A DNA stretch of 34,631 bases from Desulfuromonas sp. (GTDB lineage: Bacteria > Desulfobacterota > Desulfuromonadia > Desulfuromonadales > Geothermobacteraceae). A model generated the notes under the pieces. That model was not told the origin of the DNA, did no database searches, and was given only the letters and a program-made list of their open reading frames with translations. Location of the stretch: positions 1 to 34,631 of the forward strand of contig PKUA01000034.1 in the NCBI GenBank assembly GCA_002868905.1, in the 5' to 3' direction. Below are positions 24,371 through 31,540 of this stretch, piece by piece (position 1 is the stretch's first letter; each line of letters opens with the position of its first letter). A program made the position numbers and the translations under genes.

Positions 24371-25597
24371 ATGCTATCCCTCGCCTGGCGCAACTTGTGG
24401 TGCAACCGACGCCGAACCATCATCACCCTGACCGCACTGGCTCTCAGCACCATGCTGGTCCAGGGAACCCATAACCTCTCCTTCGGTGTTTACCAGAGAA
24501 TGATCGATTCGGGCGTCCGGGCCGGAAGCGGCCACCTCGCGGTGTACCAGGCCGGCTACCTTGAAACCCGCGACGAAAAACTGAACTTTGCTCCGGAAGG
24601 GCTGGTCAGGGAAATTGCCGCGACCGACGGGGTCGCCGCAGCGCTGCCACGGGTTTTGCTACCGGGCCTGGCCCAATCGAGTCGGGACAGCCGCAGCATC
24701 ATTCTCACCGGCGTCGATTCCGAGGCCGAAGTAGGGATTAACCCGTTCCTGAAAGAATTTTCAAAGCCGGAACTGACCCAAATGCTCCAGGGCCGCGGCG
24801 CCGTTATTGGCGCCAAGCTGCTCAAGGAGCTGCAGTTGGAACCGGGGCAGAAGTTCGTTGTGACTGTCCAGCGCAGCGATGGGGTTCTCGGCAGCGAACT
24901 GTTCCGGGTCCGGGGTGTCGTAAAAACCGGGCTCAAGGAGATCGACGGTTCGCTGGTTTTGGTCCGCCGCGACAAGGCCGCGACCCTGGGGGACCTCGGC
25001 GGTCGAATTCACGAACTCGCGATTGTCCTGGAGAGCGCCGGGACCAGCCATCAACTCCAACCTCTCCTCGCCGCCCTGCTCAAAGAAAGACAGGGGCTCA
25101 ACCTGGTGACCTGGGAAGAATCGATGTCCAACCTGGCCAATGCCATCAAGCTCGACTACGCCAGTCAGAAGTTCATCTTCCTGCTGCTGTTGGTGATCGT
25201 CACCATCGGGGTGATCAATACCCAGCTCATGTCAGTCATGGAAAGGTTTCGCGAATTCGGCGTCATGCTCGCCCTCGGTGCGACCCCCGGCCGACTGCGA
25301 AGCCTCATCCTGTTCGAATCCTTGCTGTTAGGTGTCTGCGGGGTCATCCTCGGCACCATTCTCGGTTCATTGCTGACCTGGTACCTGGTCGACGTCGGGA
25401 TCGACCTGCGAAGTTTCATCAGCGGAGATCTCGAATTCGGTGGCGTGATTTTTGACCCGATCATGCGGGCGATGTGGGATTATGCCTGGATGGGGCAGAT
25501 CGGATGTTACGTGGTGTTGCTCGCACTGTGGGCGGCTCTTTACCCGGCATACAAGGCGGGAAAGATCAGCCCGGTTCGCGCCATGCGGCACACCTGA
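24371..25597 (+). CDS. ABC transporter permease, LolC/MacB (FtsX) family, second copy
   Basis: 408 aa, same architecture as the first permease: N-terminal helix (about 20-40), periplasmic domain, and three C-terminal helices with FIFLLLLVIVTIGVINTQLMSVMERFREFGVMLALGATPGRLRSLILFESLLLG. The start MLSLAWRNLWCNRRRT mirrors that of its neighbour, so the two likely form a heterodimer. The long open frame upstream of the ATG overlaps the first permease and is not real. No ATP-binding subunit follows: the downstream gap has only palindromic repeats and then a convergent cupin gene. The ATPase must be elsewhere or lost. Confidence 0.88.
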   Translation: MLSLAWRNLWCNRRRTIITLTALALSTMLVQGTHNLSFGVYQRMIDSGVRAGSGHLAVYQAGYLETRDEKLNFAPEGLVREIAATDGVAAALPRVLLPGLAQSSRDSRSIILTGVDSEAEVGINPFLKEFSKPELTQMLQGRGAVIGAKLLKELQLEPGQKFVVTVQRSDGVLGSELFRVRGVVKTGLKEIDGSLVLVRRDKAATLGDLGGRIHELAIVLESAGTSHQLQPLLAALLKERQGLNLVTWEESMSNLANAIKLDYASQKFIFLLLLVIVTIGVINTQLMSVMERFREFGVMLALGATPGRLRSLILFESLLLGVCGVILGTILGSLLTWYLVDVGIDLRSFISGDLEFGGVIFDPIMRAMWDYAWMGQIGCYVVLLALWAALYPAYKAGKISPVRAMRHT

Positions 25598-25615
25598 AAC
25601 AACATTGAATTCGTT

Positions 25616-25773
25616 GTAGAGACGGCTCGGTGAGGCGTCTTAAATACCTTTACAAAAGCACACCCAGACGCCCCGGCGGGGCGTCTCTACGTGCCGGCAC
25701 GCGGGCTGTAACAGGTAGAGACGCATTGCAATGCGTCTCTACAACCCCTCTAGACGCTCCGGCGGGACGTCCC
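25616..25773. repeat. Cluster 2 of small palindromic repeats (four units)
   Basis: The same family as cluster 1. Unit f 25616-25647 (degenerate, GTAGAGACG at its left), g 25665-25690 (core CCCCGGCGGGG), h 25715-25742 (core CATTGCAATG, same as unit e), i 25749-25773 (degenerate). The cluster fills most of the 200-base gap between the second permease and the convergent cupin gene. There is no separate terminator, so the hairpins may serve as one. Confidence 0.92.
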
Positions 25774-25797
25774 AACACGGCCTGTGAGATCAGTATC

Positions 25798-26127
25798 TCA
25801 AACCAACTTCAGGTAGTCTTCGCGCGGCGGCGAGAAGACCTCAATGGCGACACATGCCTGCTTGGCGACGCCTGAATGTTCGACATCCGGTGGGACAGAC
25901 CAGGCCGCGCCCGGTTCAGCCAGAAAGGTCTCACCGCCGATGGTCAGCTCAAGCAAACCGCTGACCAGGTAACCGGTCTGCTCATGGGGGTGGCTGTGGG
26001 ACGGAAGTTTCGCCCCTTTCCGCAATCGGAATTCGCTCAGCAACGTCTTCTCGCCGAAAGCAAGCGTCTTCAATTCGATTTTATCCAGAACCTGATGATA
26101 GCCTTCCGGCGAATGATTTCGAAACAT
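25798..26127 (-). CDS. Small cupin-domain protein
   Basis: 109 aa, one cupin barrel. The first motif is PSHSHPHEQTGYLVSGLLEL (His-His and Glu for metal), and the second is PDVEHSGVA with a further His. Enzyme or sensor role cannot be told apart from sequence. AGGAGG lies 5 bases before the ATG at 26127; a GTG one codon earlier is also possible. It is the last gene of a likely operon: cupin, YkgJ-type protein, cupin. Confidence 0.85.
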   Translation of the reverse strand: MFRNHSPEGYHQVLDKIELKTLAFGEKTLLSEFRLRKGAKLPSHSHPHEQTGYLVSGLLELTIGGETFLAEPGAAWSVPPDVEHSGVAKQACVAIEVFSPPREDYLKLV

Positions 26128-26159
26128 CACATCCTCCTGCGCAATAGTCTCATCCTGGC

Positions 26160-26852
26160 TCAGCAGCCACGATCCAGTGTCAACAAGTATGGAAACTCCC
26201 GCCCTTTTTCCGCAAAAAACTCAGCGGCTCCGGCCATGTCTGAAAGATCAGACATTGCTTCCGATTCCCGGACCAACCAGACCAGGTAACCCAGGCTGCC
26301 GACCAAACGGAAACCCCACGACTCGGTCATCCAGGCAACCACGTCTCCCTCCTGGGCTTCGGCCATATACTGGGTCGCTTCAACATAGTGAGTCGGCCAA
26401 GCAACCACCTCACGATCAAGACCGGAGCGGTAGGCCTCTTTTTCAAGGGGATGCAACAGCGAAAAATCAGCTCCGCACCACTCGGCAGGCCTGGTTGAAA
26501 GCATGCCTCGGCAGGCGAAAGGTCGACATTGGTAAATGCCGCAAGCACCGTCAGGATCAAGGAAAGGACACGGTCCGACCTTGAAGCGGGCCCGGTGCAA
26601 AAAGTCCGTCATGGACGCTGACCCACCGGCATGAAGCTTCATCTTGTCGACATGCAATTTAAGTTTTCCAGACTGCTCCGGAGTCAGCTGACCGGCGATA
26701 TGCAGTGCCTCAACACCGGTAATTCGCACATATAACGTACAACAATTGGAGCAGCCCCTGCCGCAAAACAGACGTCCGCCCTGCTCTTTGTATTCACGCT
26801 GCCATGCGTCAATCGCCTGGTTGAGCGTTTTCATCTTTTTTTGGATATTCAC
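26160..26852 (-). CDS. YkgJ-family cysteine-cluster protein
   Basis: 230 aa, cytosolic. The cysteine pattern of the family is clear: FCGRGCSNCCTLYVRIT near residues 29-45, PCPFLDPDGACGIYQCRPFACRG near 93-116. Eight cysteines probably bind a zinc or iron-sulfur centre; the function of the family is unknown. The ATG at 26858 lies directly against GGAGG, so I prefer the GTG at 26852, six bases from it. The C-terminal part (residues about 140-230) is not of a kind I recognise. It lies between two cupin genes, with gaps of 60 and 32 bases. Confidence 0.82.
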   Translation of the reverse strand: MNIQKKMKTLNQAIDAWQREYKEQGGRLFCGRGCSNCCTLYVRITGVEALHIAGQLTPEQSGKLKLHVDKMKLHAGGSASMTDFLHRARFKVGPCPFLDPDGACGIYQCRPFACRGMLSTRPAEWCGADFSLLHPLEKEAYRSGLDREVVAWPTHYVEATQYMAEAQEGDVVAWMTESWGFRLVGSLGYLVWLVRESEAMSDLSDMAGAAEFFAEKGREFPYLLTLDRGC

Positions 26853-26912
26853 CGGCATCCTCCAGCGAACTCTTCAAGGGCTTCCCCTGGTTCGCTCAGC
26901 CTGACTTGATTG

Positions 26913-27239
26913 TCAATGTTCCAGGTGCAACGCCAGCCAAATGGTATCACAACTCTCGGAGGTTCTCTCCACACGATGCCGGCGACGGGCCGGGATCAAA
27001 AGGAAATCACCGGCGTGCATCTGAATCGTTTCATCCGGCTCAGCGAACCGCAATATCGCCTCCCCCTCAACGAGCAGCACCCACTCATCCCATTCCTGGT
27101 CGTACCACTCACCCGGCGCGGTGCTATGCTGGCGAGAGACAATTCGTTCCAACCTGATGCCCTGGCGTTCCACCAGAGGTTCGATAAGTTCGTCAGGCAA
27201 TTCCCGGGGAATATTCCTCAGGAGGTTCTCAATTTGCAT
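26913..27239 (-). CDS. Small cupin-domain protein, phosphoribosylaminoimidazole-like helical start
   Basis: 108 aa. The N-terminal 25 residues are helical (MQIENLLRNIPRELPDELIEPLV), followed by one cupin barrel: EWYDQEWDEWVLLVEGEAILRF (first motif, with acidic residues where other cupins have His) and MHAGDFLLIPARRRHRVERT (second motif with His). The metal site therefore looks incomplete. GGGAGA lies 5 bases before the ATG. It shares little direct sequence with the cupin two genes downstream. Function unknown. Confidence 0.83.
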   Translation of the reverse strand: MQIENLLRNIPRELPDELIEPLVERQGIRLERIVSRQHSTAPGEWYDQEWDEWVLLVEGEAILRFAEPDETIQMHAGDFLLIPARRRHRVERTSESCDTIWLALHLEH

Positions 27240-27326
27240 GTTTTATCTCCCACGTCATGGCCCGGGCTTGAACCTGCGCCAACCCTGTTTAAGCCGAACC
27301 CGTATCAACCGATGCCCCCTTTGTTC

Positions 27327-27354
27327 TTGACCGAGTCATCCCTGCCGGTATAGG
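27327..27354 (+). promoter_or_regulatory. Possible promoter of the SlyD-like gene
   Basis: TTGACC (27327-27332), a 16-base spacer and TATAGG (27349-27354), 47 bases before the ATG at 27401. Spacing is one short of optimal. Confidence 0.45.
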
Positions 27355-27400
27355 GTGCTGCTCATCGACATTTTGTACCAGCAACGAAAGGTTCAACAAC

Positions 27401-27865
27401 ATGAAACAGGCAACAACGGGCGACAAGGTCATCTTCAAGTTCACCGGTCGCCTTGATGATGGCAGCGTTTTCGACAGCTCGGACGACTGTCATGACGAGG
27501 ACGATTGTGGCTGCGGTGGCCCGCTGGAATTCACTATCGGCGCAGACGAAGTGCTGCCGGCCCTAGAGCAGGCCGTCATCGGTATGGCATGCGGCGACAC
27601 CAAAACGGTGCGCCTGAACCCTGTCGACGCCTACGGCGAACATATCCCGGAACAGGTTTTCACCATCGACCGGGAGGAACTCCCGGAAGATCTCGAGCCA
27701 GCGGAGGACCAGGTCCTCGAATTGCTGAATGACGACGGGGAAGGGTTCCCGGTCTGGGTAACCGAAGTGACCGATTCAACCGTTACCCTCGACGCCAACC
27801 ACCCGTTAGCGGGTGAGACCCTGACGTTCGAACTCGAGCTGCAGGAGATCATCCCGGCGCACTGA
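27401..27865 (+). CDS. SlyD-like FKBP-type peptidyl-prolyl isomerase with a metal-binding-like insertion
   Basis: 154 aa, no signal peptide. FKBP strands flank an insert-in-flap domain as in SlyD: GDKVIFKFTGRLDDGSVFDSS (residues 7-27), LEFTIGADEVLPALEQAVIGMACGDTKTVRL (42-72), then the flap domain (EHIPEQVFTIDREELPEDLEP and further) and a final ETLTFELELQEI. It should isomerise X-Pro bonds and chaperone folding. The unusual part is DDCHDEDDCGCGG at 28-40, between the first and second strands where SlyD proteins have about four residues: three Cys, one His and many acidic residues. The C-terminal His-rich tail of E. coli SlyD is absent. Own promoter and terminator. Confidence 0.9.
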   Translation: MKQATTGDKVIFKFTGRLDDGSVFDSSDDCHDEDDCGCGGPLEFTIGADEVLPALEQAVIGMACGDTKTVRLNPVDAYGEHIPEQVFTIDREELPEDLEPAEDQVLELLNDDGEGFPVWVTEVTDSTVTLDANHPLAGETLTFELELQEIIPAH

Positions 27866-27887
27866 AAACCGGCATGACCCAAACAAC

Positions 27888-27917
27888 AAAGCCCCGACCG
27901 GATACGGTCGGGGCTTT
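27888..27917. terminator. Bidirectional terminator
   Basis: A perfect 13-bp stem AAAGCCCCGACCG/CGGTCGGGGCTTT with a GATA loop, between the convergent SlyD-like and chemoreceptor genes. A/T runs on both sides are short but fit both directions. Confidence 0.9.
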
Positions 27918-27958
27918 ATTATTTTAAGCCCTTGCCGATAGGTTGACCCGCGACTCCG

Positions 27959-30325
27959 TTAAACGGTAAAGGCGCCAACTTCATCATTCAGAGCTGACGT
28001 CAGCTTATTGAGATCTTCGACCACCTCGTCAAGCTCTTTGGTACTCAGGGAGTTATCGTCGGCAATCGCCAAAACCTTGTTGACCCGGTCGAGCACCTGC
28101 TTGCTCTGGTGAGTCTGCTCGGTGGTCGCCGAATTGATTCGTTCGATCATATCCCGAACCCGGTCGATGCTCCCCTGAATCTGCCGTGAACCTTTTGCCT
28201 GCTCGCTGGTGCTCAGTTTGCCCTGGGCGGCGATCTCCTTCATGGCATCCGAAGCACGCGCAAGCTGACGAACAGTATCGTTCTGCTGCCGGATCGCGGT
28301 GGTGATCTGGGTCAGCATGATGGTGACCTGGTTGATCGACTCGGTAATCTGGCGGCTGCCGCGGCTCTGTTCCTGGGTCGCCCGGACGATGGTACGTACC
28401 TGTTGATGCGCCTTGTCGGTACTGCTGCGAATTTTCTGCAATGCGTTACCGGTCTCCTTGGAACGTTCGACTTCGTCATAGACCTTGGTCATACCGACCT
28501 GCATCGCCTTGACCGCCCCTGCAGTACCGTTCTGAAGATCGCTGATAATATCCCCGATTTCCCGGGTGGAGACTGCGGTCCGTTCCGCCAGTTCACGAAT
28601 TTCGTCGGCAACCACGGCGAATCCGCGGCCATGCTCCCCGGCCTGGGCGGCAATAATCGCAGCGTTAAGGGCGAGCAGGCTGGTCTGGTCGGCGACATCG
28701 TCAATGACGGTCAGGATTTTGCCGATATCCTTGGAGCGGGTCCCCAGGTTCTCGATCTCCTTGGCCGCCACATCGACGCTCTGGCGAATTTCCTCGATTC
28801 CGGCAAGGGTGGCCGCCACCGCTTGCGATCCGCGTTCGGCATCTTCAGTCGCAGCAGCAGCCAGGCTACTGGTCTGCTCTGCGTTATCCTCGATCTCCTT
28901 GATCGCAGCGTCGAGTTCGACAATACTGCTGGCCGTCACCTCGGTGGAGCTGTTGAGGATGTCGACATTTTCTTCGACTTCCTGGCTCGAGACGCTCATC
29001 TGGTTAATGCTGCTGCTGACATCCTCGACCGTGGCGAACAGCCGTTCCATTTGCGAGGAGATCTCTTCGATGGTGATGGCGAGTTCCAGGGTGGCTGAGC
29101 TGCTCTCCTCGACCGCTGTCACCAGGGTCGAAACCGAGTCAGCCACCTCACTGCTTGAGTCATCGATCAATTTCAGACCCAGGTGTGATTCCTTCAATTC
29201 TGTTCCCTGGGCCTCGGCACTTTCCGTAACCTGCTGGGACGACTTCTGGATCTTCTGGTTAGCAACGACCAAGTCTCCGGCCACGTTACGAACCCGCGAG
29301 ACCATCTCGCGCAAGCGCCCCATCAACTCATTGAAGGCGGTTCCGAGCTCGCCGACTTCGTCATCCCCGACCGTTTCAAGCTGCTTCGTCAGGTCCCCTC
29401 CACCGGCGGCAATTTTTTTCAGACTGCCGACAACCGCCGAAAGGGGTTGGGAGACCCCCTTGGAAATCACCAGACCGAAGAGGATGGCCAACACGGCGGC
29501 AACAAACACGATCATCACGAGCTGTTGCTTCATGGCCATTTTCGCTGACAATTCGGCACTGCGATCGAGGGCGATGACGATGTCGAGACCTGTTTCACCG
29601 AGGGTCCTCTTGAACACTGCGTAGGAGTTGTCGGCGGCCTCAAGATAACCTGTCTCATCGACTCCGACCTTGAATCCACGCAGGGCCGAGAGTGAGGAAG
29701 CAACCGCGCGGTTGCCGCGGAAAAAGGCGATATCCGCGCCGCTTAACTCCTTCACCCCCTGAACAAACCTGTCATTGAACAGGTTCGCTCCCACGAAATG
29801 GCCAACAATTTTATCCTGCAGACGAATTGGAGCAGCCGCCATGATTCCGAACTGCCCGCCGATCTGGTTGACACCTTTGCCGACCTGGCCTTCCAGGCTC
29901 TGCTTGATCAACGGATGATCAGCAGCATTTTTGATCAGGATCGCATCCCCCTGCAGGGTCGACTGCAACAGAACCTCCCCTTTATCGTTCAGGGCGAGGA
30001 CGTAATCGAGCCCAAATTCCTGTTGCAGCTTCTTGGTGATTTCAGCGAGCTGATCGGTATCCGCAGCGAGGGTCGCATAATAAGTCGCGTTCACCACATC
30101 CGCCCCGGAGCTGATCATCGAAACATAATTGAGCAGTTCCTGTTCAGATTGAGCCGTCGCCCGCTGAACGAAGTTGCCGGTTTTTTCCGCAAGCAGCAAC
30201 ATGTCGTCGTTGATGACTTTGCCGGTAAACCCCGACATCAGGATGAGAGTCACGATCAACGGCAAAACCGAGAGCGAGACAAGGGCCAGCAGGATTTTCC
30301 AACGGAGTTTCAAACTGTTCAGCAT
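27959..30325 (-). CDS. Methyl-accepting chemotaxis protein
   Basis: 788 aa membrane receptor. Membrane helix 1 is about residues 11-31 and helix 2 about 269-288. Between them is a periplasmic sensor of about 235 residues that looks like a Cache-type domain ([84 protein letters not shown]). A HAMP segment follows (about 289-342), then a long coiled-coil signalling domain with the hairpin tip at 546-580 ([38 protein letters not shown]), which contacts CheA and CheW. No C-terminal CheR-binding pentapeptide is present. The ligand is unknown; its neighbour upstream is a solute-binding protein in an electron-transfer operon. Confidence 0.93.
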   Translation of the reverse strand: MLNSLKLRWKILLALVSLSVLPLIVTLILMSGFTGKVINDDMLLLAEKTGNFVQRATAQSEQELLNYVSMISSGADVVNATYYATLAADTDQLAEITKKLQQEFGLDYVLALNDKGEVLLQSTLQGDAILIKNAADHPLIKQSLEGQVGKGVNQIGGQFGIMAAAPIRLQDKIVGHFVGANLFNDRFVQGVKELSGADIAFFRGNRAVASSLSALRGFKVGVDETGYLEAADNSYAVFKRTLGETGLDIVIALDRSAELSAKMAMKQQLVMIVFVAAVLAILFGLVISKGVSQPLSAVVGSLKKIAAGGGDLTKQLETVGDDEVGELGTAFNELMGRLREMVSRVRNVAGDLVVANQKIQKSSQQVTESAEAQGTELKESHLGLKLIDDSSSEVADSVSTLVTAVEESSSATLELAITIEEISSQMERLFATVEDVSSSINQMSVSSQEVEENVDILNSSTEVTASSIVELDAAIKEIEDNAEQTSSLAAAATEDAERGSQAVAATLAGIEEIRQSVDVAAKEIENLGTRSKDIGKILTVIDDVADQTSLLALNAAIIAAQAGEHGRGFAVVADEIRELAERTAVSTREIGDIISDLQNGTAGAVKAMQVGMTKVYDEVERSKETGNALQKIRSSTDKAHQQVRTIVRATQEQSRGSRQITESINQVTIMLTQITTAIRQQNDTVRQLARASDAMKEIAAQGKLSTSEQAKGSRQIQGSIDRVRDMIERINSATTEQTHQSKQVLDRVNKVLAIADDNSLSTKELDEVVEDLNKLTSALNDEVGAFTV

Positions 30326-30440
30326 ATCCGGGCTCCAGACTTACAACGAGGCATCACCTGACGCCTGACAAATTGGGCAGGAAGCGGATTCTGCGAAAAA
30401 TGGCGGGTTCTCCTCCAAACCATTGCAGAACATGGGGCAA

Positions 30441-30469
30441 AGATTAGCATGAAACCACCAGAATTGCAT
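30441..30469 (-). promoter_or_regulatory. Possible promoter of the chemoreceptor gene
   Basis: On the minus strand ATGC-TAATCT (-10 at 30441-30446) with a weak -35, ATGCAA (30464-30469), at 17 bases. It lies in the 211-base gap after the solute-binding gene, so the receptor may be transcribed separately. Confidence 0.35.
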
Positions 30470-30536
30470 ATCAAATCAAAGGATCATCCTCACGAAGCTA
30501 GTCCGTACAAGCTGACGACAGCAATCGGGCAAACAA

Positions 30537-31517
30537 TCAGTAAAGGACCTCGTCGGCCGCCTCCAGCAATGATTTCGGCAGGGTGATGCCGAGCTTGCCG
30601 GCAACGCTTCGATTGACCATCAGCTTGGCCGTCTTCCCCACCCTGACCGGCAACATAAACGCCTGCTGCCCGGCCAGCAGCTGCAGAGCGTGCACGCCGA
30701 GAACCTTCCCCTGCTCTTCCGGATCGGGTTCCAGGGTGGCTAATGCACCTTGACCGGCAAGCCCCGGAATCTGGGAAATAACCGGAAGCTTTGCTGACCC
30801 GGCAAATTCCATGATCCGGTCGGAAACACTCGCCACAAGGGCAGCATCGGCGACAAACAATAAATCGGTCCGGTTCGGCAGGGTTTTCAGGTCCCCATCG
30901 AGATCCCGGGTGTTGCGCAGGTTGACCTTGACCAACTCGCTGCCGGCAAGTTGACAGTTCTTTTCAAGGTCGGCGAGTTGCCTCCTGGCGCCCGGATCCG
31001 ATTCCGAGTAGATCACACCAATTCGCTTGCCTGACAGAATCGGTCCCATGGCATTGAACATCCGATCGAGCGGAACCTGCGAGGCGGCACCGGAACGGTT
31101 GACACCAGGTGCAGCCAGGTTGTTGACGATGCCGAGCCCCAGCGGGTCATAGACATCGGCAAACAACACCGGAACATCCTCAACCATGTCGGCCGCGATA
31201 GCGGTCGACATGGCACCGTAGGTGATAATCAAATCCGCCCCTGCGGCGATCGATCGGCGCAGACTGTTGGTCAGCGACATCTTGTCCGGGTTCGGATACT
31301 GGGCGAAAATCTGCAGCTTGCTCTCGTCGAAACCACCGGCGCGGACGATCTTTTCAAACGCCTCGTGCGCCTGATGGTAGCGGGGCAGATCGCCGGTCAC
31401 GACGGCCGCCATCAATTGCTTGGCCGACACGTTGGCGTAAGAGAGCACGATCAGAACCGTTGTAGCGGCAAAGATGCGCAGCAGCTTCGATTTCAAATGA
31501 ACCACCTGAATTGTCAT
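30537..31517 (-). CDS. PF04392-type ABC transporter substrate-binding protein
   Basis: 326 aa. A signal peptide ends near residue 33 (LLRIFAATTVLIVLSYANVSA) with no lipobox, so the protein should be free in the periplasm. The two-lobe fold shows AAVVTGDLPRYHQAHEAFEKIVR, ADLIITYGAMSTAIAADMVEDVPVLFADVYDPLGLGIV, RIGVIYSESDPGARRQLADLEKNC and LPVISQIPGLAGQGALATLEPDPEEQG. Proteins of this family bind amino acids or other small solutes, but many occur without transporter genes. Here, the permease and ATPase are absent; the gene is 23 bases downstream of the porin gene and clearly in its operon. A sensor or redox-related role is possible. Confidence 0.85.
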   Translation of the reverse strand: MTIQVVHLKSKLLRIFAATTVLIVLSYANVSAKQLMAAVVTGDLPRYHQAHEAFEKIVRAGGFDESKLQIFAQYPNPDKMSLTNSLRRSIAAGADLIITYGAMSTAIAADMVEDVPVLFADVYDPLGLGIVNNLAAPGVNRSGAASQVPLDRMFNAMGPILSGKRIGVIYSESDPGARRQLADLEKNCQLAGSELVKVNLRNTRDLDGDLKTLPNRTDLLFVADAALVASVSDRIMEFAGSAKLPVISQIPGLAGQGALATLEPDPEEQGKVLGVHALQLLAGQQAFMLPVRVGKTAKLMVNRSVAGKLGITLPKSLLEAADEVLY

Positions 31518-31540
31518 TCCATCACCTGCCTCTCTTCAGC

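Noticed and set aside
27270-27290. Minus-strand GGTTCAAGCCC resembling a tRNA T arm
   Set aside because: No acceptor, D or anticodon arm could be found around it; most likely chance.
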